Assembly (NCBI GenBank): GCA_024643365.1
Contig: JAHENC010000020.1
Location: 1-64,000, forward strand
Source of the DNA: Crocinitomicaceae bacterium
Lineage (GTDB): Bacteria; Bacteroidota; Bacteroidia; Flavobacteriales_D; Crocinitomicaceae
Reading direction: 5' to 3'
DNA: 64,000 nt
The translations under genes and the position numbers were made by a program. Below the pieces are notes generated by a model. It worked only from the letters and a program-made list of their open reading frames with translations, was not told the DNA's origin and did not search any database. Shown here piece by piece: positions 15,849 through 24,912 of the stretch; the first letter of the stretch is position 1, and each line of letters begins with the position of its first letter.

Positions 15849-18800
15849 CTAATGCGCGCTGTGCTCTTTCAACATAGCCGCAACATCTAATCCTTCTTTG
15901 CGAATAATTTTCAATTGCGCTTTGCCTTCTTTGTTTTTAATGTCCTTTTTGAATACATCGAAAATCATGTAAACAGATGGAACAACGACAAGTGTTAAGA
16001 TCATTGAACTTGTTAATCCACCAATCAACACCCAAGCAAGTCCACTTTTCCATTCTGCTCCTGGCCCATGCGCCATGGCAATTGGCATCATCCCTGTAAT
16101 CATGGAAAGTGTCGTCATCAAGATTGGACGCAAACGCGTTTTTCCAGAAGCAATCAGTGCTTCAACAGTATTTCTACCTTCCGCTTTCAATTGATTCGCA
16201 AAATCGACAATCAAGATGGCATTTTTAGCTACGAGTCCAATCAACATAATCATTCCAAGCATGGAGAAAATACTCAAGGGCTGCATAGATAATGCCAGAG
16301 CTAAAAAAGCTCCTACAACCGCGACCGGAATGGAGAATAAGACAACGAATGGATAAACATAGGAATCGTACAACGCAACCATGATCAAATACACGAACAA
16401 AATCGATGCAATCAAGGCAAATCCTAAGTTCGCAAATGCCTCACCCATGTTTTTCGAGTTACCTTCGAAACTCACCACTACCGAACTTGGATAGTTTTTC
16501 TTTTTGATGAATTTGGTCATTTCACCAGTTACTGTTCCACTAGAAACACCTAAAACCTGCGATGAAATCGTTATGGATGGAACGCGGTTTTTACGCTCCA
16601 ATTTCGTTGAACCTGTGGATCTACCAATATTTGCAAACTGCTCCAAACGAATGTTCTCACCACGGTTATTGATAAAAATCAAACCTGCCAAATCACCTTC
16701 ATTTCGGCGGTCAAAATTGTCATACATTACATTGATGTCATAATCTTTTCCTTGATCAGTGTAAGAAGCCTTGCTGTTTCCAGAGAACGCTGCTTGCATG
16801 GTCATTCCGACTACATCCATACTCAATCCAAGTTCGGCCATTTTCTCTCGGTTGATATCCACACTTACCTCAGGATTCCCAGATTCAATAGACATTTTCA
16901 CCTCTGCTGTCCCTTTGATCGACTTTAATTTATCGATGAGTTCATTGGTGATTTGGAAATTTTGATTCAAATCATTTCCAGTCACTGCCATTTGAACAGG
17001 CGCTTGATTAGCTCCACCGGTAATACTCACCGCCGCAGAACTGACCTTCACACCAGGTAGAATTTTTTCCAATTCTAATTTCATGTATTGTGCGTAGATG
17101 CTTGATTCCACTTCACGTTGTTCTCTAGGAACCAACTTTACATTAATTTCCGCTTTGTTGTTGGTAGAATTACTTCCACCGATTGCGTTCGATGCCGTTC
17201 CAATACTGGAAAAAACATTTTTTACATCTGCGTTTTTGAATAAATGCTCTTCCGCTTTTTGCACGGCATCATTTGTTTGTGCCAATGTCGCATTTTGCGC
17301 CAATTCAAGATTCACAATAAATTCACTTGTATCCCCTTGACTAACGAATTCCGTTCCAATGTAGCCTTTTCCAACCAACATGAAGGAAGCAACGACAACG
17401 ACAATCGTTCCCAAAATCACATAGCGTTTTTTGCCAAGTGCATACGCCAAAATATGTCCATAAGAATCTGTAAGATTCGTTATGAAACGCTCGAACAATA
17501 AAATGAAGCGTCCAAACAATGTTTTATTTGTCATTTCTTCCTTGCGTGCCATACGAGACGCTAAAAGCGGCGTCAAAGTGAAGGAAACGAATAAACTCAT
17601 CAAGGTGGACAATACAATCACCACGGAGAATTGCGATAGCAAGTTTGATATAATCCCACCAACAAGTGTTAACGGCAAGAATACCACAACGTCCACCAAG
17701 GTAATTCCTAGTGCAGTGAATCCGATTTCTTTTCGTCCTTTGATGGATGCGGTTATTCGGTCTTGTCCGAGTTCAAGATGTCTGTAAATGTTTTCTAATA
17801 CAACAATCGAGTCATCCACTAGAATTCCCACCACCAATGAAATCGCTAACAAGGTCATTAAGTTCAAGGAATATCCCAATAAAAACATCGCAACGAATAC
17901 CGAAATCAATGAAGCTGGAATCGCAATCATGACGATAAGTGCATTTCGAATGCTATGTAAGAACAACAACATACAAAGCGCCACAATGAAAATCGCCAAT
18001 CCAAGGTCGTACATCACTGCATTCGCAGCAGCCAAGGTAAAATCGGATGAATCGGAAGCAATGTCAAAGGTTAAGTTTTTCGCTTTGTAAGTCGTTTCAA
18101 GGTTCTTGATTTCCTTTTTCACAAGTTTACTTAGTTCAACAGCGTTTGCATCGTTTTGCTTGATGATCAATAGTCCTATGGAGTTTCTTCCATTAATACG
18201 ACTAAACGTTTTGATCTCTTTTGTTCCATCTAAAATGGTAGCAACTTCAAACAAACGAATCTTGGATCCTGTATTTTTATCGATTCCTACAGGCAAGTTA
18301 CGAATGTCGTCAAGGGATTGGTATTTACCTTTTAACTTAATAACGGTTTGCGTGTTATCATTGGTCAATTTTCCGGTAGGAAACTCCAAATTCGCATTCT
18401 TTACCGCCTGACTAATTTGCAAAATCGACAAGTTATACAATTCCGCTTGACGTCGGTTGATGTTGATGTTAATCATGCGTTCCTCTCCACCGACAATAGA
18501 GATTTGTGCCGCACCTTTCACACGTCCAAGTAAAGGTTTAACTTCATCTTTCACCAATGAATACAATTCACTTGGTGGCATTTTAGCGGTGACACCTAAG
18601 CGCATAATCGGCGCTTCATCAAAGGAGAATTTCCCCAAAGAAGGCGATTGTACATCTTCCGGAAGTCTCGACAGTACCGCGTTTACTTTGCGCTGAGCAT
18701 CTTGAATGGCTTGATTCGCATCGGAATCGGGTTTCAACATCAACACCACCGAGGAAACACCTTCCATGGAAGTGGATTTAATCTCATCCAAATTTTCCAA

Positions 18801-19019
18801 ATTGGACAACGCATCCTCCAATACTTTTGTCACTGAATTCTCCACCTCTGTAGGTGAAGCACCAGGATAAACCGTCGTCACACTGACCACTGGAATAGAG
18901 AACTTAGGCATTAATTCGTAGTTCAGCTTCGAATAACTGAGTATCCCCAGAAACGCAAGTACTGAGAAGATCACCACAATAAGGGATGGTCTTTTAATCG
19001 CTAATTCCGTAATTGACAT
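15849..19019 (-). CDS. RND multidrug efflux pump, inner-membrane transporter (HAE1 family)
   Basis: The 1056-aa length is typical of AcrB/MexB-like pumps. Two repeats of six TM helices flank large periplasmic loops. The proton relay is intact: the adjacent Asp pair in GILVDDSIVVLENIY (TM4) and Lys in GLVAKNAILIVDFANQL (TM10). It should form a trimer that exports drugs, detergents or lipophilic compounds together with the adaptor and outer-membrane channel encoded just upstream. It is the last gene of a regulator / TolC / MFP / RND operon, with 8 nt to the adaptor gene. Confidence 0.93.
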   Translation of the reverse strand: MSITELAIKRPSLIVVIFSVLAFLGILSYSKLNYELMPKFSIPVVSVTTVYPGASPTEVENSVTKVLEDALSNLENLDEIKSTSMEGVSSVVLMLKPDSDANQAIQDAQRKVNAVLSRLPEDVQSPSLGKFSFDEAPIMRLGVTAKMPPSELYSLVKDEVKPLLGRVKGAAQISIVGGEERMINININRRQAELYNLSILQISQAVKNANLEFPTGKLTNDNTQTVIKLKGKYQSLDDIRNLPVGIDKNTGSKIRLFEVATILDGTKEIKTFSRINGRNSIGLLIIKQNDANAVELSKLVKKEIKNLETTYKAKNLTFDIASDSSDFTLAAANAVMYDLGLAIFIVALCMLLFLHSIRNALIVMIAIPASLISVFVAMFLLGYSLNLMTLLAISLVVGILVDDSIVVLENIYRHLELGQDRITASIKGRKEIGFTALGITLVDVVVFLPLTLVGGIISNLLSQFSVVIVLSTLMSLFVSFTLTPLLASRMARKEEMTNKTLFGRFILLFERFITNLTDSYGHILAYALGKKRYVILGTIVVVVASFMLVGKGYIGTEFVSQGDTSEFIVNLELAQNATLAQTNDAVQKAEEHLFKNADVKNVFSSIGTASNAIGGSNSTNNKAEINVKLVPREQREVESSIYAQYMKLELEKILPGVKVSSAAVSITGGANQAPVQMAVTGNDLNQNFQITNELIDKLKSIKGTAEVKMSIESGNPEVSVDINREKMAELGLSMDVVGMTMQAAFSGNSKASYTDQGKDYDINVMYDNFDRRNEGDLAGLIFINNRGENIRLEQFANIGRSTGSTKLERKNRVPSITISSQVLGVSSGTVTGEMTKFIKKKNYPSSVVVSFEGNSKNMGEAFANLGFALIASILFVYLIMVALYDSYVYPFVVLFSIPVAVVGAFLALALSMQPLSIFSMLGMIMLIGLVAKNAILIVDFANQLKAEGRNTVEALIASGKTRLRPILMTTLSMITGMMPIAMAHGPGAEWKSGLAWVLIGGLTSSMILTLVVVPSVYMIFDVFKKDIKNKEGKAQLKIIRKEGLDVAAMLKEHSAH

Positions 19020-19027
19020 CGACTTTC

Positions 19028-20095
19028 TTATTTAATGATTTCAACTTTTGATCCATCTGCGATGTTCAATTGTCCCGTTCGAACAACCTTATCTTGTGCA
19101 GTCAATCCACCTAATACTTCCACATAATCACCTTGAATATATCCTGTTTGAATGCTGCGTTTTACCGCTACATTGTTAACAATCACATATACTTGTGGAT
19201 CTTGTAATCCACCGACGATACATTGAACGGGCAACATATTTGCTTGACGTTCCTCTGACATTTCAAAGGAGACAACGCCTGTCATACCAGCTTTCAACGG
19301 TTCTTTTGCACTATTCGCTAATTCAATTTCCACACTGTAATTTCGAGATGCATCCGCTTTCGATGCGATATAAGTAATTTTTCCATTTCGAGGTGAAGTT
19401 GGATATAAATCAGGTTTCACAGTGATGCTTTGTCCAACTTTAAATCGAACGACATCTCTGTCTAATAAAGATGCTTTCATCTTCAAACTTGAAATGTCCA
19501 AGATTTCAGCGATGCTTGCTCCAGGGGAGACAAACGATCCTACTTCCAAGGATAATTTATTCACTACACCAGCTATTGGAGAAACGATTTTGGTGGATCT
19601 TAATTGACGTTTTAACGTTGCTACGCGTGCCTCAGCACTTTTAACTTGCATTTTCAAGTCTTCAATTTGTTGTTTCGTCGCTGCGTTTCCTGCCAACATC
19701 CCTTCGAATTTACTAAGGTCTGATTTTGCCTTATCCAAAGTTGCAGCAGCAAGTTCAATATCAATCAAAAGTTGCTCATCATCGATTTTAGCAATTTGCT
19801 GACCTTTAGAAACGGTTTGTCCTTCACGAATAGAAACTTGAACAATTCGTCCAGATTGTTCTGATAGAAAATTCAAGGAATGGTTTGGATTAAAAACACC
19901 ATTCACCTCAATTAATTGATTCAATACTTGTGACTTGGAATGAACAACGGTTACAGGGAATACCACCGTCTTTGTTTCCGCAATGGCAGCCTTTTCTTCC
20001 ATTACCTTTTTATTGCTGGATAATTTCCATGCCACTACTGCGACTAAAAGAATCGTGATAAGGGATGGAACTAAAATTTTTCTGATTTTTTTCAT
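19028..20095 (-). CDS. RND efflux periplasmic adaptor (HlyD/MFP family)
   Basis: 355 aa. One N-terminal membrane anchor (ILVPSLITILLVAVVAW) is followed by a lipoyl/barrel-sandwich half (EQSGRIVQVSIREGQTVSKG at about 85-104), a coiled-coil hairpin (about 110-160), the second lipoyl half (VVNKLSLEVGSFVSPGASI) and a beta-barrel domain. It bridges the inner-membrane pump and the TolC channel. It starts 8 nt after the TolC gene and ends 8 nt before the RND gene. There is no lipobox, so it is membrane-anchored by its helix. Confidence 0.92.
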   Translation of the reverse strand: MKKIRKILVPSLITILLVAVVAWKLSSNKKVMEEKAAIAETKTVVFPVTVVHSKSQVLNQLIEVNGVFNPNHSLNFLSEQSGRIVQVSIREGQTVSKGQQIAKIDDEQLLIDIELAAATLDKAKSDLSKFEGMLAGNAATKQQIEDLKMQVKSAEARVATLKRQLRSTKIVSPIAGVVNKLSLEVGSFVSPGASIAEILDISSLKMKASLLDRDVVRFKVGQSITVKPDLYPTSPRNGKITYIASKADASRNYSVEIELANSAKEPLKAGMTGVVSFEMSEERQANMLPVQCIVGGLQDPQVYVIVNNVAVKRSIQTGYIQGDYVEVLGGLTAQDKVVRTGQLNIADGSKVEIIK

Positions 20096-20103
20096 GGTAT
20101 TAA

Positions 20104-21459
20104 CTATTTAATGATTGATTTAATATTTCCTGCTGCTTTCAATGCTTCCAACTCCGCCATTCGGATTTGGGCAACAGATCGCAAATAATTCGTTTGTGCT
20201 TCTTTTAAACTTGTTTCAGCATTTAATAATTCTGCTGTACTGATGATGCCTGATTGATATTGCAACATCGTGGTTTGATAAATTTCTTCCGCAAGTTTCA
20301 AATTGTTTCGCTGCGTTTCCATCGCTCCTAAACTGACATTCAACTTGGTTTCCATGTTTTTCATTTGGAAATTCAAGGTGTTTTTCAATTGTTCTTCGTC
20401 CAAAGCACTTTGCTTCTGTTGAATACTCAATTGTTGAATTTTCGCATGCTTAGAAAGTCCATCAAAAATGGGTACATTCATATTAATCGACAAAACTGAA
20501 TTGGGATACCATGTCGTGGCACTGCTAAGAAAATCCAATTGATTTCTTTGCGCTTGATAACCATAGCGGAATCCCAAAGAAAAACTTGGAATATAGCCAG
20601 CTTTCAATTGATTGATGTTAATGTTTGTCATGCGACGTTGCGCCATCAACAGTTGAAAATCGAGGTTATTTGTAACATCCATTTTTGTGGCGATAGAAGA
20701 TGCTGCCTTTTCCTGCTCGACATTTGTAGAAAGTTGAATCGCTTGATCTAAGGGATAGGCCATGATGTATTTCAAATACACTAATTGTTGCTGATAGTTC
20801 AATTCAATAGTGGACAATTCCGTTTCTAAATTAGTGCGATTCACCTTCAACTTATTGTAATCCAATTGTTTCGCAAACCCAAGATCTAACTGAACCTTGG
20901 TGATTTTTAACAAACTATCCAATTTATTCACATTCGCTTGAACAATTTCCTTTTGCAGACCTATCAATTGGACATTGTAATAAGCAATTGCCACATCGAA
21001 AATCACTTGTTCCTCATTTTTGTTAACGGACAATTGGGTCATCGTTTGTAATTCCTTATTGGCACTTAAACCCGTAATCAAAGATTGATCATAAATCACC
21101 TGTGAAGCATCAATGAATCCATTCACCGTGTATTTTGTTCCAAACCGCACGGCAACATCTTGTCCTGGTTGACCAAAAATAGCTCCAGGAAGGATACTCG
21201 TAGCTAACTTCAGGTTGTTATTCACACCACCAGAAGCCTGAACATGTGGTAGGTACATTGCCAATGCTTCATTGAACTTTTGTTCGTTTTTATCCAATTC
21301 CAATTTGGATTTCTGAATATTGACTTGATGTGCCACACCATAAACGACCGCATCTTGCAACGAGAAGGATGTTCCTTGCTGTCCATAAACGACCGACGTA
21401 ATCATTGCACCCATCAGCAAGAAAGTGCCGCGCTTGAAAAGAGAGAGTTGTTGTTTCAT
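20104..21459 (-). CDS. TolC-family outer membrane efflux channel
   Basis: 451 aa with a signal peptide (ending VVYGQ, about 27) and the two-repeat helical-hairpin architecture of OEP/TolC proteins. Repeats such as LDKNEQKFNEALAMYLPHV (about 42-60) and a later LYSI-type segment near 395-440 (ISTAELLNAETSLKEAQTNY) are typical. It would give the tripartite pump its exit through the outer membrane and periplasm. It begins 3 nt after the regulator gene and precedes the adaptor gene. Confidence 0.92.
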   Translation of the reverse strand: MKQQLSLFKRGTFLLMGAMITSVVYGQQGTSFSLQDAVVYGVAHQVNIQKSKLELDKNEQKFNEALAMYLPHVQASGGVNNNLKLATSILPGAIFGQPGQDVAVRFGTKYTVNGFIDASQVIYDQSLITGLSANKELQTMTQLSVNKNEEQVIFDVAIAYYNVQLIGLQKEIVQANVNKLDSLLKITKVQLDLGFAKQLDYNKLKVNRTNLETELSTIELNYQQQLVYLKYIMAYPLDQAIQLSTNVEQEKAASSIATKMDVTNNLDFQLLMAQRRMTNININQLKAGYIPSFSLGFRYGYQAQRNQLDFLSSATTWYPNSVLSINMNVPIFDGLSKHAKIQQLSIQQKQSALDEEQLKNTLNFQMKNMETKLNVSLGAMETQRNNLKLAEEIYQTTMLQYQSGIISTAELLNAETSLKEAQTNYLRSVAQIRMAELEALKAAGNIKSIIK

Positions 21460-21462
21460 ATG

Positions 21463-21939
21463 TTAGTTATTTTCTTTTTGTTGTTGCTTATTCCATTTTT
21501 CAAAAACTTGAACCAATTCCACTTGCATGAAATCAATAAATGCAATGACATTTTTTAAATCCTGGTTAAAATCCTCCGTTTCACTAGTTCGAACAGCTAA
21601 AATCTCCTTGAGCAATTGATTCACACTGAGGAGTTTTTCTAATCCATCCTTCGCATTTGAATTCCAATTTTTTAATTGGTGTTTAAAATAGCGCTTACGA
21701 TCACCAGGTATCGTAATTGACTCAACCTTATTGCGTAACACTAGTGTATTTAAAGCTGTACTTACAGCGCTTTTACTTGTATTTAAGGTTTCTCTAATTT
21801 CATCGAAGGTTAATTCGGTGCGGTCTGAAACCAACAACAAGGCAAGTATACGCGCTTCCGTTGGAGGCATCCCAGCTCTTACTTGAAACACACTCATTTT
21901 CTGAATGATTTCTAGTTGCTCCGCTTTTAATTCAATCAT
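21463..21939 (-). CDS. GbsR/MarR-family transcriptional regulator of the efflux operon
   Basis: 158 aa. The winged-helix domain at about 20-90 includes PPTEARILALLLVSD and the recognition region FDEIRETLNTSKSAVSTAL, with the wing around KVESITIPGDRKRYF. The C-terminal helices (about 95-158) should dimerise. GbsR-type MarR regulators usually repress the adjacent transporter until a ligand binds. This gene is the first of the operon, and a perfect 8-bp inverted repeat sits on its promoter, so autorepression with the pump genes is likely. Confidence 0.85.
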   Translation of the reverse strand: MIELKAEQLEIIQKMSVFQVRAGMPPTEARILALLLVSDRTELTFDEIRETLNTSKSAVSTALNTLVLRNKVESITIPGDRKRYFKHQLKNWNSNAKDGLEKLLSVNQLLKEILAVRTSETEDFNQDLKNVIAFIDFMQVELVQVFEKWNKQQQKENN

Positions 21940-21958
21940 AATTGTTCAAATTCGGGTG

Positions 21959-21997
21959 CAAAGATATAATGTTCTTTTGGTTCTGAATTAAAAGAAC
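21959..21997 (-). promoter_or_regulatory. Efflux operon promoter and palindromic operator
   Basis: Reading leftward, TATCTTTG (21966-21959) is a perfect -7 box 19 nt before the regulator ATG. Immediately upstream, GTTCTTTT (21971-21978) and AAAAGAAC (21990-21997) form a perfect 8-bp inverted repeat with 11 nt between the arms. It covers the -10 to -40 region, where a bound dimer would block RNA polymerase. Confidence 0.65.
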
Positions 21998-22066
21998 TAA
22001 AATTTATTTTACGTATTTCACAGAACGAATACCATCGCTTCATTGGCAATCTTGTATTTTTACTTC

Positions 22067-22861
22067 ATGCAGGACAAATACTTAGAATTAAATCGTCAGA
22101 ATTGGAACAACCGTGTCGCAGGACATTTAAGATCTGATTTCTACGAAATGGATGCCTTTCGAGCAGGAAAAAGTTCCTTGAAAGAAATAGAAATAGCACT
22201 TTTAGGAAACGTGGAAGGAAAAAGCATCTTGCATCTGCAATGCCACTTCGGTCAGGATACACTTTCACTCGCTCGCATGGGTGCACAGGTTACGGGAATT
22301 GATTTTTCCGATAAAGCAATTGACGAAGCTCAAAATCTCGCAAAGGAATTATCCATCGATGCGACATTTATCTGTTGCGATGTCTATAGTACTTCAGACC
22401 ATCTTTCAGAACAATTCGATATTATTTACACGACATACGGAACCATAGGTTGGCTACCCGATTTGGATAAATGGGCGAAGGTCATTGCAGACCGTTTAAA
22501 ACCAGGAGGTCAATTGATTTTCGTCGACTTTCATCCAGTCGTTTGGATGTTCGATGATGATTTTAAACATGTCGCCTATAATTATTTTCAGGAAAGTCCC
22601 ATTGTCGAAGATGTTTCAAGCTCTTATGCAAATAAAGAAATTCAGATTACTGACACGACCATCACTTGGAATCATGGATTAAGTGAAGTGTATCAAGCAC
22701 TTCAAAAAGCGGGACTTATTGTCAATCATTTCTCGGAATACCCATTCTCCCCATATGATTGCTTGAATGACTTAATCGAAGTTGAACCAAATCGTTTTCA
22801 AGTGAAACACTTAGTTAACAAAATCCCCATGGTTTATGCTCTCACTGCCCTGAAGGCATAA
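22067..22861 (+). CDS. Class I SAM-dependent methyltransferase
   Basis: About 264 aa. A TTG at 22043 extends the frame, but ATG 22067 (MQDKYLELNRQNWNN) is preferred: the family starts with this NxxxWN motif, and a TATTTTTA box ends 4 nt before it. Motif I is ILHLQCHFGQDTLSLARMGA with the SAM-binding loop, followed by VTGIDFSDKAI, a motif II/III region (FDIIYTTYGTIGWLPDL) and post-motif LKPGGQLIFVDFHP. The substrate is unknown; a small molecule is likely. The gene stands alone, divergent from the efflux operon. Confidence 0.85.
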   Translation: MQDKYLELNRQNWNNRVAGHLRSDFYEMDAFRAGKSSLKEIEIALLGNVEGKSILHLQCHFGQDTLSLARMGAQVTGIDFSDKAIDEAQNLAKELSIDATFICCDVYSTSDHLSEQFDIIYTTYGTIGWLPDLDKWAKVIADRLKPGGQLIFVDFHPVVWMFDDDFKHVAYNYFQESPIVEDVSSSYANKEIQITDTTITWNHGLSEVYQALQKAGLIVNHFSEYPFSPYDCLNDLIEVEPNRFQVKHLVNKIPMVYALTALKA

Positions 22862-22900
22862 CCTCAACTAAAAATTCCTTTTAAATTGTAAATTTGTCGC

Positions 22901-24133
22901 ATGAAAATAATTGCTAGTATTCTTATTGCTTTTGTGGCTCAATTATCCTGGACACAAGACAGCATTTCCGTTCTTTTTATTGGAAATAGTTATTTGAGCG
23001 TGAATAATTTACCTCAAATGGCACAGGATTTAACAGAATCATTGGGCGACCACATGCTCATGGACAATAAAATGAATGGTGGATTCACTTTTCAGTCTCA
23101 TTCATTCGACGCCACAACCTATGATAAGATCCATTCGAAACCATGGAACTTCGTTGTTCTACAAGGACAAAGTCAGGAACCAAGTTTTCCTTTCGAGCAG
23201 GTAAACCAACAAACATTGCCTTATGCGCAGCAAATTTCCGATAGCGTTTATGCATCGAACCAATGTTCGCAAGTGAATTATTACATGACATGGGGAAGAC
23301 AAGTTGGAGATCCTCAATGGGATTCCATTAATACCTTTGATAAAATGAACACGCGCTTGCGCAATGCTTATCTACGTATCGCCGATTCAACGAATGCTTC
23401 CGTCTCACCTGTTGGTGTAGCATGGAAATATGTGCGTGACAATTATCCGTCCATCAATTTATACGCTGGAGATGGCTCACACCCTAGCTTAGAAGGATCT
23501 TATTTGGCTGCCTGTACATTTTACAGTTCCCTGTTTCAAAAGTCGTGTGTTGGAGCGAGTTACACTGCTGGATTAAATCCTCAAACCTGCGCAATCCTAC
23601 AATTGGTAGCGAGCAGCATCGTTCTGGACAGTATTCCAACGTGGAAATTGGTGCACCATGATTCTTTATTCAACGCATCATTTGTAGCTGGAGTCAATGA
23701 TTACGACGTCCTTTTCGCTGCAACAACAAGTTCACCAGGAAACCTTGTTTGGGACTTTGGAGATGGAAGCCAAGTCGGATTTGGACAAAATCCAACACAT
23801 ACCTACACGCAAGGTACATATACGGTTACCTTGTTTGCAAGTGGTGCATGCGGAATGGACACCGTTCAACAACAGATCACGGTAAATACGGTTGCATTGG
23901 AAGACATAACTACTGAAACTCCTTGTTTTTATCAAAACGAAAACGGTGAAATGGTCTGTCAAACGAAATTCTTTGAAGTACGCAACATCGAAGCAATCAA
24001 CTTTTCCGGACAACGAATTCCATCTTTGCAGCACTTCAATTCTGACGGCATAATTACCTTCGTTCAAAATCCCGATGTTTTCATGATTCGAATTGAATTT
24101 GACAATTACCTACTCATCCAACGCTTACACTAA
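22901..24133 (+). CDS. Secreted SGNH-like hydrolase with PKD domain
   Basis: 410 aa with a signal peptide (about 1-19). Residues 24-37 (VLFIGNSYLSVNNL) give the SGNH block I with Ser-30 as likely nucleophile. VVLQGQSQEPSF near 89-100 gives the Gly/Asn-type block, and DGSHPSLEGSYL near 188-199 gives the Asp-x-x-His pair. It probably cleaves esters of a carbohydrate or lipid at the cell surface. A PKD domain follows at about 262-330 (VWDFGDGSQ, HTYTQGTYTVTLF). The last 70 residues are a short, poorly matching sorting-domain-like tail (KFFEVRNIEAINFSGQRI). A TAAATTTG box ends 4 nt before the ATG. The stop codon overlaps the next start by 1 nt. Confidence 0.7.
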   Translation: MKIIASILIAFVAQLSWTQDSISVLFIGNSYLSVNNLPQMAQDLTESLGDHMLMDNKMNGGFTFQSHSFDATTYDKIHSKPWNFVVLQGQSQEPSFPFEQVNQQTLPYAQQISDSVYASNQCSQVNYYMTWGRQVGDPQWDSINTFDKMNTRLRNAYLRIADSTNASVSPVGVAWKYVRDNYPSINLYAGDGSHPSLEGSYLAACTFYSSLFQKSCVGASYTAGLNPQTCAILQLVASSIVLDSIPTWKLVHHDSLFNASFVAGVNDYDVLFAATTSSPGNLVWDFGDGSQVGFGQNPTHTYTQGTYTVTLFASGACGMDTVQQQITVNTVALEDITTETPCFYQNENGEMVCQTKFFEVRNIEAINFSGQRIPSLQHFNSDGIITFVQNPDVFMIRIEFDNYLLIQRLH

Positions 24134-24693
24134 TGGACTATATTACCGATCAAACGTTTGAAGGATTAAACTTTGCTGATATGAAAACAGCGGAATACGA
24201 GAATTGCGTATTCCAATCGTGCCAATTGAACGGCGCTGATTTATCAAACTTCACATTTGTTGATTGCGAATTCATCAATTGCGACTTAAGTTCCATTCGT
24301 AGCAAAAAAACCTCTTTTCGCGATGCATACTTTCGTGACTGTAAGTTGATGGGAATTCACTTTGAAGATTGCAATCCATATGGATTAAAATGCACCTTTG
24401 AGTCCTGTACCTTGGACTATTCTTTCTTTTACCAATGTCCAATGAAAGGTTCGCGCTTTTCAAATTCACGCTTAATCGAAGTAGATTTCACGGAAGCAAG
24501 TTTAGAAAGCGTCTCATTTGACGGCTGCAACTTAACCGGTTCCGTTTTCCTCATGAGTAACCTAGAAAAGTCAGATTTTTCTGGTGCGCAAGGATACATC
24601 ATTGACCCATCGAATAACCGAATGAAAGGAGCAAAATTTAGTCAGGATGGACTAGCAGGACTACTTCTTCCATTCGGAATCGAAATTTCTTAA
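24133..24693 (+). CDS. Pentapeptide-repeat protein
   Basis: 186 aa made almost wholly of pentapeptide repeats of the A(D/N)Lxx/FxxCxL type, for example CVFQSCQLNGADLSNFTFVD at about 26-45 and FRDCKLMGIHFEDC further on. These form a right-handed square beta-helix. Known functions include DNA mimicry and gyrase protection (Qnr/MfpA), but most members are uncharacterised. There is no signal peptide, so it is cytoplasmic. The ATG shares its A with the stop codon of the SGNH gene. It ends convergent to the lipoprotein gene after 3 nt. Confidence 0.85.
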   Translation: MDYITDQTFEGLNFADMKTAEYENCVFQSCQLNGADLSNFTFVDCEFINCDLSSIRSKKTSFRDAYFRDCKLMGIHFEDCNPYGLKCTFESCTLDYSFFYQCPMKGSRFSNSRLIEVDFTEASLESVSFDGCNLTGSVFLMSNLEKSDFSGAQGYIIDPSNNRMKGAKFSQDGLAGLLLPFGIEIS

Positions 24694-24696
24694 AAC

Positions 24697-24912
24697 CTAA
24701 TGCTCGTGACAATGAACCGTATAGGTTCCTGTTGAATCCGTAAAAGTACCTAGTGCCTCTAATTGTTTTAAATCGTCACCGCAGTATTCACCCAACTCAA
24801 TTTCTAAACCTGCCTTGTCGTAATGACATTCATGGCATTTGTTTTTACTACACGAACTTGTTGTGACTAGAAAACTAAGTGCAACTGCACTGAATAGAAC
24901 TACTTTTTTCAT
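24697..24912 (-). CDS. Small His/Cys-rich lipoprotein
   Basis: 71 aa with a lipoprotein signal (LVTTSSC lipobox, Cys about residue 21). The mature part contains CHECH near the N-terminus and ends HCHEH, with another Cys in EYCGDD, so it probably binds a metal ion. Its ATG overlaps the stop of the TonB-receptor gene by 4 nt (ATGA), so the two are translationally coupled. A role as metal-binding accessory at the outer membrane is inferred from composition and coupling. No named family is recognised. Confidence 0.7.
   Translation of the reverse strand: MKKVVLFSAVALSFLVTTSSCSKNKCHECHYDKAGLEIELGEYCGDDLKQLEALGTFTDSTGTYTVHCHEH

Noticed and set aside
16068-19000. Several plus-strand frames opposite the RND pump gene
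   Set aside because: All are antisense shadows of a well-conserved 1056-aa transporter.
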